From Neostapfia colusana (Eukaryota; Streptophyta; Magnoliopsida; Poales; Poaceae): a stretch of 64,000 bases of DNA. Position 1 is the stretch's first letter, and the number at the start of each line of letters is the position of its first letter. Where the stretch lies: positions 63,321,264 to 63,385,263 of the forward strand of contig JASWHV010000003.1 in NCBI GenBank assembly GCA_030760725.1, written 5' to 3'. A model generated the notes under the pieces. The model searched no databases, was not told the origin of the DNA, and saw only the letters and a program-made list of their open reading frames with translations. Made by a program: the position numbers and the translations under genes. Below, piece by piece: positions 24,724 to 34,779 of the stretch.

Positions 24724-25152
24724 TGTAGGGAAATAGGGATGCGCTACTCTAGCAATTCGACCGTATCACCCAGGAAACATGCGAGTAAGAAGGTCATGGA
24801 TCGTTACCACTAGACGCGCAGCGCAGCGGATCGTAGATGCGCGCCGTAGCCGATCAGCGCAGCAGTAACAGCAGCGCCTCCACGGAGTCCACACGTACAG
24901 GGAGGAACGCCGTGCGTCGGTGTGCTAGCACCGTGCGCGCGGCAGGGGTTTCGGCGGCTGACCTGTGAGGGGCGGCGGCTGGGACTGCTATCTGGTGGAG
25001 TCCTCTGTCCCTAACCCTACCCCTCATATTTATAGGCGCGCTAATGGGCTTTTAGGTCACAGGCCCATTAGTACCCTAATTTCATATGGATCAAATATCC
25101 ATCAAGCCTTTATCCGAATTGTTATGATTGCCTCTTGGGCATATCACCCACA
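24724..25152 (-). repeat. 5' LTR of Copia-1 (429 bp)
   Basis: Minus-strand orientation TGTGGGTGATATGCCC to CCCTACA, followed (going left) by the primer-binding site. It carries G or C at most positions where the partner LTR has A or T, so most differences look like C-to-T decay in the other copy. Confidence 0.94.
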
Positions 25153-25185
25153 AAATCATCTGTAGTGATCTTTTACCGCGATCAG

Positions 25186-25337
25186 GTGATACTCACCAAG
25201 GTACAGCCGTACAGGATGGTGGAAATGTTACCACTACATTGCTTGGTGAGCATGCGGCAACGGCTCATAATTTGGCGATAGAGCCTGGTAGCCCTTATAT
25301 CTTTTATCGCTGTGGCGAAGATGGCCTTGTTCAACAT
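25186..25337 (+). pseudogene. DCAF8-like pseudogene, third exon remnant
   Basis: It follows an ag at 25184-25185 and ends at a good donor (caacat|gtaagt). The main frame reads VQDGGNVTTTLLGEH, AHNLAIEPGSP and YRCGEDGLVQH, the conserved middle of the DCAF8 propeller. Small insertions near the start (25190-25215) disturb the first codons. The Copia-1 right boundary is only 33 bp upstream. Confidence 0.75.
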
Positions 25338-25413
25338 GTAAGTTAGTAAACAGATGTAGAATTTTCTGGTGCTTATGAACCAGCTATATTTCTTCCATTT
25401 CATTCTTCTGCAG

Positions 25414-25513
25414 TTTGATTTAAGAACGAATACAGCAAACGAACTGTTTCATTGCAGAAGCAGTTCGAGTAAATCAGGATCCTCCTTTTATGTTCATCTT
25501 GATTTTATTACAA
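25414..25513 (+). pseudogene. DCAF8-like pseudogene, fourth exon, part before the LINE-1
   Basis: It starts after ttctgcag with FDLRTNTANELF and stays open to 25513, where the poly-T of the inverted LINE-1 begins. The last codons (LDFIT) continue in the same frame after the LINE-1 at 32491 with IDSRNPNLF if one copy of the target duplication is discounted. The intron before it (25338-25413) is 76 bp with GT-AG ends. Confidence 0.75.
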
Positions 25514-25699
25514 TTTTTTTAAAGGACTGGGCGAGCCAGTGATTCATTCATAAGTAGAGGAGGAGTACATTTTAAAATACAATAACCATCTACTGGTTAG
25601 CTGGCAGGCTAACCTATGAACTGCTGAATGTTACGAGGTAGAAGCAGGAATGAGAGGAAGAAGAGTGGAGGGGGGGGGGGGCAGAAACTATCTATCAAT

Positions 25700-26803
25700 A
25701 TTGTGACAAATTAGGGCTAGCTTGGAAGCCCCGGCGAAGCACCAATCCCGTGTATATTCTCGCACTTCTTCAGCCAACGACGTCATAGATCGTTCAACTC
25801 CTCGGAATACCCGTTGATTTCGTTCTCTCCAAATGATCCACAAAATCGCCATAATCATTGATCACAAGCCCGATGCCCGATCCTTGTACGTGTGATTAGT
25901 GATCTGTTGCAGCCATCCGATCGTTGAGCGAACACACCTCCACTTATCCGGATGTAACTCTGGCAACAGGAACCACATGCTGATTTGTTGCCACAGTAAT
26001 CGAGTTACTGGGCACTGAACCATCATATGCAGCCAAGTTTCAAGGTTGCGGAAGCAGAAAACACAGAAGTATGAATTGGGCCAACCCCGGCGCTGCAATC
26101 TGTCTGCAGTCCATACCCTATTCTGTGAGAGCAGCCATGTAAAGATTTTGCATTTGGGTGCGTCCCAGACCCTCTAGATGAGCAGTGGGAACTCTGAGCA
26201 GTACGTTCCTTCGAACTGCCATCGGTACGCTTCCCGAACTGAATACATAACAGATGGTGATTTCCATTGGATAGAGTCTTCAACCAGTTCCCGGAGAGAT
26301 ACCCCCTGTTCCTGGATTAGTATCCCCAAAGTAGCAAAGTACAGTTGCATCTCAGTAGAGAGTATTGGCCGAAACATTCGAGTCCACGCATGTTCCGTCA
26401 ATGCTTGTGCCACAGTGAGCTTCTTCTTCCTACAGCGGCTAAACAACTCCGGGAACAATGCCGCAGGTGCCATGACATGCAGCCAACTGGACCACCAGAA
26501 AGACGCCCTATGACCACTGCCAATTGTTACTGAGGTGGCCGCTGCAAACAACGTTCGGTCAGTATCATCTATAGGGATATCCATGGAGTCCCAGGGCCAT
26601 TGTGGACAAGTCCACACCCGCCAGAGCCACCTGAGCCACAAGGCTCGACTGAATTGTGCAAGGTCAAAAATGCCTAGACCTCCTCGGTCAGTCGGAGAGC
26701 AGACTCGGTTCCAGGCTATTTTGCACTTGCCCCCGGAAATGTGATTGGCCCCTGCCCATAAGAACCGACGTCTAGCCTTGTCCACAGCTTGAATGAACTT
26801 CAT
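25700..26803 (-). pseudogene. LINE-1 ORF2 C-terminal region with zf-RVT domain
   Basis: It contains RRFLWAG, GGLGIFDLAQFSRALWLRWLW, and further on RRGWPNSYFCVFC followed by ETWLHMMVQCPVTRLLW, the Cys/His-rich zf-RVT domain near the end of plant LINE proteins. Conserved C-terminal residues (WRERNEIN) are visible at about 25830-25750. The 3' untranslated region, with a run of about ten G at 25672-25681, lies left of this. Confidence 0.8.
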
Positions 26804-26917
26804 AGGTGGTCAGATGGAGCTTAGTAAATATACCGGGAGTGACGATAGAACAGTCTTAACGAGCTCCATGCGTCCTGCGAAGGTTAAGAGGTGTGCTTGC
26901 CATCCGGCCATCCTCCT

Positions 26918-28104
26918 CTAGATCTTCTCTAGAATAGGCTGCAGGTGCTCTAATCTTGTTCGGCCCAAAGTAATCGGCAAGCCCAGGTAATTTATTGGGA
27001 ATGAGACCCTTTGTCCACCGAAATTTTGCAGAATGTTATCTAGCTCACTGTCTTCGCATTGTATGGTTGTGATGGAGCGTTTTGACATGTTAACAACCAG
27101 GCCCAAGGCTACACCAAATAAACGTAGAATCTCCACAGTGGCCGCCACTTCAGCTTGAACCGGGTTTAAGAAAATAATCACATCATCAGCATACATTGAG
27201 ACCCTTAGAAATGCCTGAGTGCCCGGAAGGGGAGATAATACACCAGCCGATGTCGCCCGCTGGAAGATAGCTTGCAGGGTGTCAATTGTGATAATGAAAA
27301 GGTGAGGGACAGAGGTTCACCTTGTCGGAGACCCCGCTCGTGCCGCACAGGAGGCCCTTTGGTACCATTTAAGAGGACGTGAGAGCTTGCTGATGACCAA
27401 AGAAGGGCAAGCCAATCTCTCCAGCGGCTTGGAAATCCTCTTACCTGGAGCAATTCAAGCATATATTCCCAAGAAACTGAGTCAAAAGCCCTTGAGATAT
27501 CAATCTTCATCATCAATATCGGTCTTCGTACATTATGAAAGTGTGTTGTCACATTCCGAACATATAGATAATTATCCTGGATAGAACGACCGGGGATAAA
27601 GGCGCTCTGTGAGACTGAAATGAGACTGTCCATTTTGTTTGTTAAACGTTTAGATAATACTTTGGATAGCAATTTCACCACCGAATGAATTCGGCTGATC
27701 GGTCTGAAGTCAGAGACACACTGATCCCCCGTCTTCTTAGGTAGCAAGGTGATATTAGCTGTATTTAGCTTGCATAAAGAGGTACCACGCAAGTTGAAGA
27801 AATAATGAATAGCCTTCATGACATCATTTTTGACGATCGGACAACAATACTTATAGAATTCCATAGTGAAACCATCAGGCCCAGGTGCTTTCTCCGATGG
27901 CATTGCCTTAACAGTTTCCCATACCTCTTGCTCAGTGAAGGGCTGGACTAGGGACAATGGGTCTTGAACGCTTGGAAGATCCAGCTGGTCCCAACGAACT
28001 GATGCTAACCGCTCCATTTTACACCCAATAGATGAAGAGAAGGACTGATGAAGCAGCTGTTCTTTCTCACTGTGTGTTTGGAGAACTGTGCCATCACTGG
28101 CCAT
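26918..28104 (-). pseudogene. LINE-1 reverse transcriptase (ORF2 central domain)
   Basis: The translation has the plant LINE signature SEKAPGPDGFTMEFYK, LLPKK, DFRPIS, SQSAFIPGRSIQDN and MKIDISRAFDSVSW, then LRQGEPLSLTF (usual RQGDPLSP). After a frame break near 27200 comes MYADDVIIF, the catalytic YADD box, and GLVVNMSKRS and FPINYLGLPI. All catalytic motifs can be seen but not in one frame. Confidence 0.9.
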
Positions 28105-28539
28105 GAGATGAGAGATATAGTTCTTCTTCGCCCTAGAATTATATTATGCATGGAAAAAATGAGTGCATGCATCTCCTGCTCGTAAAAGTTATCCTTGACG
28201 CCTGGCGACGTCTGGACCTCTCGATGGCTACTAGGCCAAGCACTCGAACCTTCAGTTCTTTCCTGAACTCCATTTCCATGTTGGTTAGAACTCTAGACTC
28301 CTGTGCGACTTACAAGTTTTGGATAATATCCAATATCATATGGAGTTGCATTCGTGCCCTACCAAAGAGGCTGACACTCTATTGGCGCAAGGCTTTAGCT
28401 GTAGTAGAGAGCTTCTGTTTTAGAGTGCTGAGTGGAGAGCAATTTGTCATACTAGAGGACCCTGTCCAAGCTGATTGCACCACCTCCATGGACCCAGGAA
28501 CTTGCACCCAAAACTGTTCAAATCGAAACGTCGGCATTT

Positions 28540-29242
28540 TTAGCGGTTTTTCTTGTATCCCAAGAAAAATTGGGCAGTGATCCGATACCGAAGAAGATAA
28601 TGCCATCAGCCCAAGATCCTCAAAGGCCACGTCCCATGGCTGATTGTAGAATACCCTATCAAGACGGACCAGTGTTGGATTGGTATGCTCATTACTCTAT
28701 GTGTAGCTTTTATTTAGTAAACGGTATTCCATCAGTTCATTTGTATTTAGGGTGTTCCGGAATGCCCCCCATCCAGCGCCTGTTCAGGTTCCCATTATTC
28801 TTGTCTTGAGCTTCATATATGAGATTAAAGTCTCCCAAACAAATCCACGGTGTGCCCACACTTGGTTTTGCAGCTCGTAATTCAGACAGAAAGTCCGGAA
28901 GGACCATACACAGCTGTCAACAGAGAGGTGGTATGTGATGGAATGTGGGTGAAGGTCACTGACAATGAGAATGCCACATACATGCGTAGACACACTGACA
29001 AGTGTAGGTTGCCAGGCTACTAAGATACCGCCTTTTGTACCTGCTAACGGTAAATATAGGGACTGAAAGTTGGGCCCAGTACATTCTGCCTTCAGACGAT
29101 CATCCATGTGTTGAAGCTTTGTCTCTTGGATGCACACGATCGAGGGGCGTGTCGACGAGATCAAGGATTTCAGTATTTCTCGTCGGGCTAGCATGTTAAG
29201 TCCCCGCACGTTCCAACTCAGAATAGATAGACTGTCATCCAT
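28540..29242 (-). pseudogene. LINE-1 apurinic endonuclease domain (ORF2 N terminus)
   Basis: It starts at the ATG at 29242 with LSILSWNVRGLN, followed by IVCIQETKL (catalytic Asn and Glu) and FQSLYLPLAGTKGGI. After a stop at about 28784 the frame resumes with LVRLDRVFYN and SVSDHCPIFL (catalytic Asp and His near the end of the fold). This is the endonuclease/exonuclease/phosphatase fold that nicks the target. Several indels break it. Confidence 0.85.
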
Positions 29243-29460
29243 AAGTACACCACAAAGAACCACTCCCATTGATATGTTGTAGTTGGACAAGGATTAAACG
29301 ACAACACCACACACCACCATAAGCGCCGAAGACACAGCCATAGCCCCAAATAGTCTTCGTGCATACATCATTCCGAGGAACAGTCATGACAACAACCGAC
29401 ATCAACAACGACATTGGAGCATAGACGGGAGGGCTCCCTGAGTGCTTCCATCCTTCATGG

Positions 29461-32405
29461 TCAAATGGCCGCCACCTGAGCCCCCCGCTCAGTGGCCGCC
29501 AGTGCGGAGGAAGCCACAACAATATCCTGCCTCGCAAGGCCCGTGATCTCATTCATCTTTCCAATAACAGATGGCGGGAGTGGTTGCTTGTAGAGAGCGA
29601 AGTAGCGTCGTAGCACAGCATCATTGATGGGCTCCTCCGGGCCTACCAAGTCAAGCTGGCTGATCAGCCGATATGTGACGCGAAGGGATACCGGAATGAG
29701 AGAGCCTTTCTTGGCCTGTCGTGCACTACGTCTCCCAGCCGCAGCCGGCATCGACTGACCCCTTGTAGCAGCACGACGTCCAGTCGGTGTAGGGAGTAAA
29801 CCATCCCTGGGCGGACCAAAAACCATTTCCTTGAAGTCATCGATGTTATTCAGCAGCACCCTGGGCGGAGTCAACTCAGTTTGCAGAGGGGGTGGTGGTG
29901 AAGGAGTCGTCATGAGCCCTTCCATTTCATCTTGTTGCAGCAACTCGCTTGCCCCCCTCTGTTCCTGTTGCTCAAGGGGGATGACAGTGGGACCATGAAT
30001 CTCCTCCTCAAACAGCATCGGGTCTGGGCGTTTGGCCGGGGAAGTGCTGCGCAATGGTAGGATGTCAGGAGAAGACGACCGCCCACTGCGAGGAGGTGTC
30101 TTAGAGCAGGCATTGTGGAGCCAGGCTCTGTCGACCCGCTCCCGGGGACGTCCTCGAGTAAGGGGGAAGCTCTTACTGTCTTGTTCAGTGTCACGCACCA
30201 TCACCCCATCTCGACGTCGGAATCGAGGAACAGGGTCGAAGCCCGGCGGCCCGCTCCTAGATACATCGTCCAACACTCTGCGCGACCACATGAAGTGCCT
30301 GGTGCGGGGAAAGGAGCCACCTGAAGAGTTTGAAGACCCAGAAGATCGGTTACCACCATCTGGGTGCCCATCAGAGGAAGACGATGAGGAGCTCTCGAGA
30401 TCCACTAGGGTGTAGTCATGATAGTGGTCAAGATGGAGAATAAGGTTGATACGGTGCCCCCCCTGGGATCTGAGCATTAGAGTGGTCGATGTCCACCTGC
30501 GGCGGGCCTTCATTGTCCTTAGCCAGTGGTAGGAGGTTTGGGTCTTGCATCCATCCCACCACCCCACAAATATCGGTATCCTCCTGATGAAATATAGCAG
30601 AGTCAAAATGATCAAAGAGCACCGTGTCCCCCAGAATTTGATGTATAGCCTCAGCATTCCATGCATGCAAAGGTAGATTTTCAATACATATCTTGACATG
30701 GAAGAACCAACCCTCAATGGAGTTCTGCGCAGGGAACCCCCATGGCCTGAAAACGAGACTGGACCTCGGTAAGGCCAGGGATCCGGCGAGAAGAGCACGG
30801 TCGCGGAGTTGTGGACTTTGAAAATAAGCTAGGAAACCTGGACGGTGAGTGGCCACTTTGCATGCCCAATGCGGGATACCGTGTTGATTGTGGATAGTCG
30901 TCGATATCTCGGATGAGGAAGCCCTTGCACACCCTTGCATGGGCAGGACGAATAAGGCTTGCCAACAGAGATGTCGGAGCTCAAAGATCATTGTTTCTCC
31001 CGATAGGACAGCCGCCTGACCATAGGATGGGCGTCTCTCTGGAGCCCCCGATGTCTGTCTGGTGCTTGGCATAGTTTGTTTGAGTGGCGTGGAGGCGGCG
31101 CGGCGTATGAAAGGCCCGGGCGAGAAAGAGAGGTTGTGTGCACGGTAGGAGGCGCCGAGGCGAAGTTGAGTCTACTCTTTATGGAGCTCCTCGTATTTGT
31201 AAGCCGGGCATGCAAAGGCCGACGCCCATCTACCCCTTTCGATAGGTGGCAGCGGTTTGAGCGGTGGCCTGACTGGAAGCATGACCAGCACCGGGGGGGG
31301 GGGGTCCCTGCACACTGCGGCCACATGACCCCGCCCAAGGCAAAAGAAGCATCACCCCCAAAGGAAGACCCTGTAATCTGATGAGGCGACGGTACCCTGT
31401 CTTGGCGCAGAATCCCGGAGCGTCGGACCAGACGGTGGCTTCTTGGACCGACGGACCGCGGTCCATACGTCCTTGGAAACAGCTGGCACTAGAGTGGGCA
31501 CCAGGCGATGCCGTATCTGAGCAGTAGAAGGCATAGTGCGACACGCCACAGTAGCAGAGGTAGGCATTGTAGGTGGGCGCCTAGCACCTAGTGCTGCTCC
31601 TCTTGTCTTGTCAGGCATATCTTACTAGGCAAGCCCCGTGGATTTGATGCAGCCCCAATCCGGCGGATGTGACAGGATGCAGGGGTACCAGTGGATGTGG
31701 TAGGGCAGGTGGTAGCTTGCGGCGAAGTTATGATGACCTGTCGGGAATGGGCTCTTGCCTCGAATTCCAGGTCATGCTGCTGCAACATTGGAGCATCCGC
31801 TCCGGCGAGCTCACGACGGATCGTTGAAGTCCTTGCACCCGGCGAAGAGTACACGGCAGCCATGTCCGTGGAAAGCAGGGAAGGCACCTCAACCTTATAC
31901 TTCAGTCGGCGGGAAACCCCCGGCGAGGTCTGTTGCAGTGATGCAGACAGGTCGTCAATGTCGGATTCCGAGGGATCCAAGTCAAAGATGGGAAGAGGAG
32001 AGTAAGCCTCTTCATCAGGGAGCTCGTCCAGCTGATTGTTGGAGTGTAAGCATGGTGACTGGAGCTCAGAGAATGGTGTACACAGCGAGGCAAGGGTCTC
32101 ATCTCTACACTGAACAAGAAGGCCTGTCCTAGCCCTGGCTGCATTCTGTGGATTAATCAGTAGAGGCGGTGGGGAGTGGTGATCCACCGGCGAGATGTGC
32201 GGTTCTACCCCCCCCCCCCCATGAGTGGGGGGGGGCACCCTTAGCAAGTATCTTAACCGAATGACCCGACCGGGATTGAGGAGCGGCGGAGACAGGAGGA
32301 CTTATCTTGTTCAGGGTGGCCGGCGTCTCCGCGCTATCAACGGATCCCTTCATCTGAACCGGAGACGTGGCCATCCCGACCTTGGTGGCCTCCATTCGGT
32401 TGACC
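29461..32405 (-). pseudogene. LINE-1 ORF1 (CCHC knuckle, DUF4283-like RNA-binding protein), fragmented
   Basis: A possible start is MEATKVGMATSPV at about 32397. The middle part contains the zinc knuckle CWSCFQSGHRSNRC (about 31280). Next comes a DUF4283-like segment with FLAYFQSPQLRDRAL and WFFHVKICIENLPLHAW (about 30870-30660). The C-terminal part has RRSARQAKKGS and LYKQPLPPSVIGKMNEITG (about 29740-29540), conserved in grass LINE ORF1 proteins. At least three frame changes occur. The product would bind LINE RNA. Confidence 0.75.
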
Positions 32406-32490
32406 GCTGCAAGGCCAGGCGAGCAAGCAGGGACGGCGGAGGACTCAGTACCGAGCACTAGGCTTTGGGATACGTCTGATTCGATTACAA

Positions 32491-32759
32491 TAGACTCAAG
32501 AAACCCAAATCTTTTTGCAGTTGGAGGAAGCAATGTATATGCCCGTGTGTTTGACATTCGCATGTACAAGTGGGATGGATCATATGGTTTCTGTTACCCG
32601 ACAGACTGCTGTTGTCCACACCACATCTTATTGACGATACAAGTGTTGATTAGCTTTCTCTCATCCCCGGGTAGCACTGTGACTGACAGGTTGAGAAAGA
32701 GTATGGACCTTGTTTTCATCAGGCTAACGAATGCCGACATTACACTATCATCTTATTAA
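32491..32759 (+). pseudogene. DCAF8-like pseudogene, part after the LINE-1
   Basis: The frame continues from 25513 and reads DSRNPNLFAVGGSN, YARVFDIRMYKWDGS and CYPTDCCCPHH, a WD40 blade highly typical of plant DCAF8. Similarity fades after about 32620, and the frame closes with TAA at 32757-32759. No later WD repeats are found downstream, so the gene is also truncated at its 3' end. Confidence 0.7.
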
Positions 32760-33773
32760 CTATACTACTTTGTCTAAATCAGCGACAACTAAGTACTGTA
32801 AGTTTACTTACTACGTTATCTACGACTCTGACTAGGTTATCATGTAATCAATTAGTCGGCTGGAGTTGAAGTAAAGTACATAGTTACACGGAAACAGAAG
32901 TCAACCAAATAATGTAAAGAGCCGGATGAAAAAGCACAAATTATGTAACACCTAAATTTCAAAGAGATCCTACTCATGTGAAATATTACATATCAAACTT
33001 ACCCAAACACCCTGAGAACCCTACTACTAACCCTATCTATACAAATAGATTGTTCGGTTGACATACTTTAGTTTTGGCCTTCTTGTTGAACTTCCCCCTG
33101 TTGTCTTGGCTCTTGTCCAACATCTTCCGACTGATTTTCTAACCGGTGCCGTTGAGCCGCCTCGGTCTCGCGTATCACTAGTTGGGCAATCTTCTTGGAT
33201 GGCTCCCCGTTGCATCATAACATTCAAGCATCTGCACCGGGTTACGGTTATCAACAAGAATTGAACGCCCTTGCTAATACGATCAAGATCGACCAATGGA
33301 TTGTTCGCCCTTGCAAGCGCAAGAGAAGCTTCCGGCCTCATGGCCAGATGCTTACGAGAACAACGAGCCACATATGCTTCTCTCAAGACCCGAAGAACTC
33401 CAGAAGAGGAATAACATTTTGCGGGATGTTGTCGTGGGGCATAGCAGCATGGATTGAGTCCAGCACAAATTGAAGGCACTCTGTCAGATCCACCGATTGC
33501 ATACCTGATCCTGCAGCATAGCTAGAGCGATAATCTTGGGATAATCTGCCCAGAAGGGTCCTGTAACAAGGGTAATCGATTGTTGGGCAACGACAACCCT
33601 ACGACGAATCCTTTCCGCTTCTTCGTTAATGTTACGATAGACAACTAGAAGTGGAAAACATTTGGTAAATAGTGCAAAACATAAGCACAAATGCCAAGAA
33701 GACAAGATACTTGCAGCGTAGTTGGATACTCATCATCTAGATCTCACCAATAATAAAATCCACGTTGAAACTT
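32760..33773. other. About 1 kb between the pseudogene and the nest, possible minus-strand gene scrap
   Basis: On the minus strand the stretch 33705-33033 looks coding-like in mixed frames (for example INEEAERIRRRVVVAQQS, then SSGVLRVLREAYVA). I do not recognise a family. It may be the end of an unrelated gene or of an old element. The rest (32760-33030 and 33710-33773) shows nothing. Confidence 0.3.
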
Positions 33774-34223
33774 TGTAATATCTATAGACATCCCAGCATG
33801 ATCGCACACATGAACGATATTGTGAGCAGAGGATTCAGAGACGAGGAACACCAAAAGGTTCAGAAATAAGAACTCAACACAGAACCTCCAAGCATAACAC
33901 GAATCAAACGAGATATGGCTCACACAGTTTCATTCTCCTCTCCAATACACTGTTCAGATCAGTGGATAAGTGTTACATCAATTTCATATGAGAAGAGAGA
34001 AGAACTGGAGATTGGGGAAGAAGAAAGGGGAGGCTGAGAATAACAGAACGGCAACTCCTCCCCCTCGGTCCTCTCGCTGCTGGCTCACATAGTTTCCTTC
34101 GCCAGGTTGGGCTCGTGGGCCGAGTTCCCTCAGGTGTGGACTGAGTCGCCTGGACGTCTAGAAGAATTTCCGCCAACAGAACAAATTCCCCTCTTCCCGC
34201 CAGGCTTATCTCCAGTCATGACA
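33774..34223 (-). repeat. 3' LTR of Gypsy-A (450 bp)
   Basis: Minus-strand start TGTCATGACTGG at 34223 and end ...GATATTACA at 33774. It matches the right LTR from 57227 to 57493 closely (for example the cacacatgaacgatattgtg block). The right partner lacks the last about 180 bp because Copia-E inserted there. Confidence 0.9.
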
Positions 34224-34489
34224 GTGTCCCCTCCTTGAGATTCAGCGTGTCCCCACGCTGCCGCCGAAGGAAAACGTGATCGCAGCACATAGTAATCCTC
34301 CCAAGTAGTCACTTCATCGGGTAATCCAGTCCAGGAGACTCTCACTTGGACAGTAGCAGCGTTGCCCTTTTTAACTAGTCACCGTTCCAATATTTTCAAA
34401 GGTTCAGAAGCAGTGACATCTCTGTGGATATTATCCGGAGTGTGCTGAACACAGGAGTATAATTGGGAGTAAATGGCTTAAGTTGAGAC

Positions 34490-34555
34490 ACATGGAATAC
34501 AATGATGCACCTGCTTGTTTTCGTAAAAAAAAACATGGAATACATGATGCACCTG
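34490..34555. repeat. 19-bp poly-A-ended insert between duplicated 23-bp sequence
   Basis: The sequence acatggaatacaatgatgca (34490 onward) recurs as acatggaatacatgatgca at 34533, differing by one base indel. Between the copies is cttgttttcgtaaaaaaaa (34514-34532). It interrupts the Gypsy-A pol C-terminal frame. The form resembles a target duplication around an extremely short retroposed tail. Confidence 0.5.
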
Positions 34556-34567
34556 GCTATGGCTAGG

Positions 34568-34779
34568 AAGCTCCAATTTGTAGGCAACAACAACAACTAA
34601 GGCTTTATCCCAAGCATGTTGGTGTCGGCTAGACATGAAATACTATAAAACCCAATAATTATATATATATATATATATTTCAATGAAGTAAAAGAGAGGA
34701 AGAGATATAAGAGTAACAATAAAAAAGAAAAGAAAAAAAGACTACGATTCTGGCACAAGCTCCAATTTGCAGGCAACAA
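34568..34779 (-). mobile_element. SINE-like insertion with (TTG)n tail inside Gypsy-A pol
   Basis: Direct repeats of 23 bp flank it (34568-34590 and 34757-34779, one mismatch, core agctccaatttg). The 166-bp insert has, on the minus strand, a 3' end ccgacaccaacatgcttggg...ttagttgttgttgttg. This is like the shared 3' ends of grass Au-type SINEs and RTE LINEs ending in TTG repeats. The interior holds an (AT)n run at about 34662-34678 and A/G-rich sequence. It disrupts the integrase C terminus: codons for KLELP continue on the far side of the insertion. Confidence 0.5.

Larger units (their letters stand above)
18969..25152 (-). mobile_element. Copia LTR retrotransposon (Copia-1), full length
   Basis: A 6184-bp element with LTRs at 18969-19398 and 24724-25152 and a perfect 5-bp target duplication aaatc (18964-18968 and 25153-25157). 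Read on the minus strand, the primer-binding site tggtaccagagcc lies at 24722-24710, one base inside the right LTR. A polypurine tract (reverse complement of atctcccacttgc, 19399-19411) adjoins the left LTR. Domain order is gag, protease, integrase, reverse transcriptase, RNase H, which is Copia. It sits in intron-like sequence of the DCAF8-like pseudogene in antisense orientation. By eye the LTRs differ at about 13 positions plus one indel, about 3 percent. Several stops and two frameshifts make it inactive. Confidence 0.95.
25514..32476 (-). mobile_element. LINE-1 (L1) non-LTR retrotransposon, near full length, decayed
   Basis: About 6.96 kb, inverted relative to the pseudogene. Its 3' end is the poly-T run at 25514-25520 (poly-A on its own strand). 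Flanking direct repeats tgattttattacaa (25500-25513) and tgattcgattacaa (32477-32490) agree at 12 of 14 bases, as expected for target-primed insertion. On the minus strand it carries an ORF1 with CCHC knuckle and a DUF4283-like domain, then ORF2 with apurinic endonuclease, reverse transcriptase and a zinc-binding RVT domain. Both are broken by several frameshifts and stops. The order and domains are those of plant L1 elements. Confidence 0.9.
18105..32759 (+). pseudogene. DCAF8-like WD40-repeat gene, broken by two retrotransposons
   Basis: Five pieces in the right order and strand match the plant homologue of DCAF8, a WD40 substrate receptor of CUL4-DDB1 ubiquitin ligases: about 18105-18362, 18679-18905, 25186-25337, 25414-25513 and 32491-32759. 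Diagnostic motifs are LPRRFARRAAAF, LDKHTGC, DDRTLVTCA, HNLAIEPGSP, CGEDGLVQH, FDLR, DSRNPNLFAVGGSN and FDIRMYKWDGS. Introns survive between pieces 1 and 2 (3' site cag at 18676-18678) and pieces 3 and 4 (gt at 25338, ag at 25413). A Copia element (18969-25152) separates pieces 2 and 3, and an inverted LINE-1 (25514-32476) splits an exon. Piece 2 also has small deletions and a frame-breaking TGA at 18733-18735. The C-terminal WD repeats are absent. The family assignment rests on recalled homology. A pseudogene, with an intact paralogue expected elsewhere. Confidence 0.75.

Noticed and set aside
29910..30415. Overlapping plus- and minus-strand frames inside the LINE-1
   Set aside because: They are antisense or alternate-frame shadows of ORF1, whose conserved motifs lie on the minus strand.
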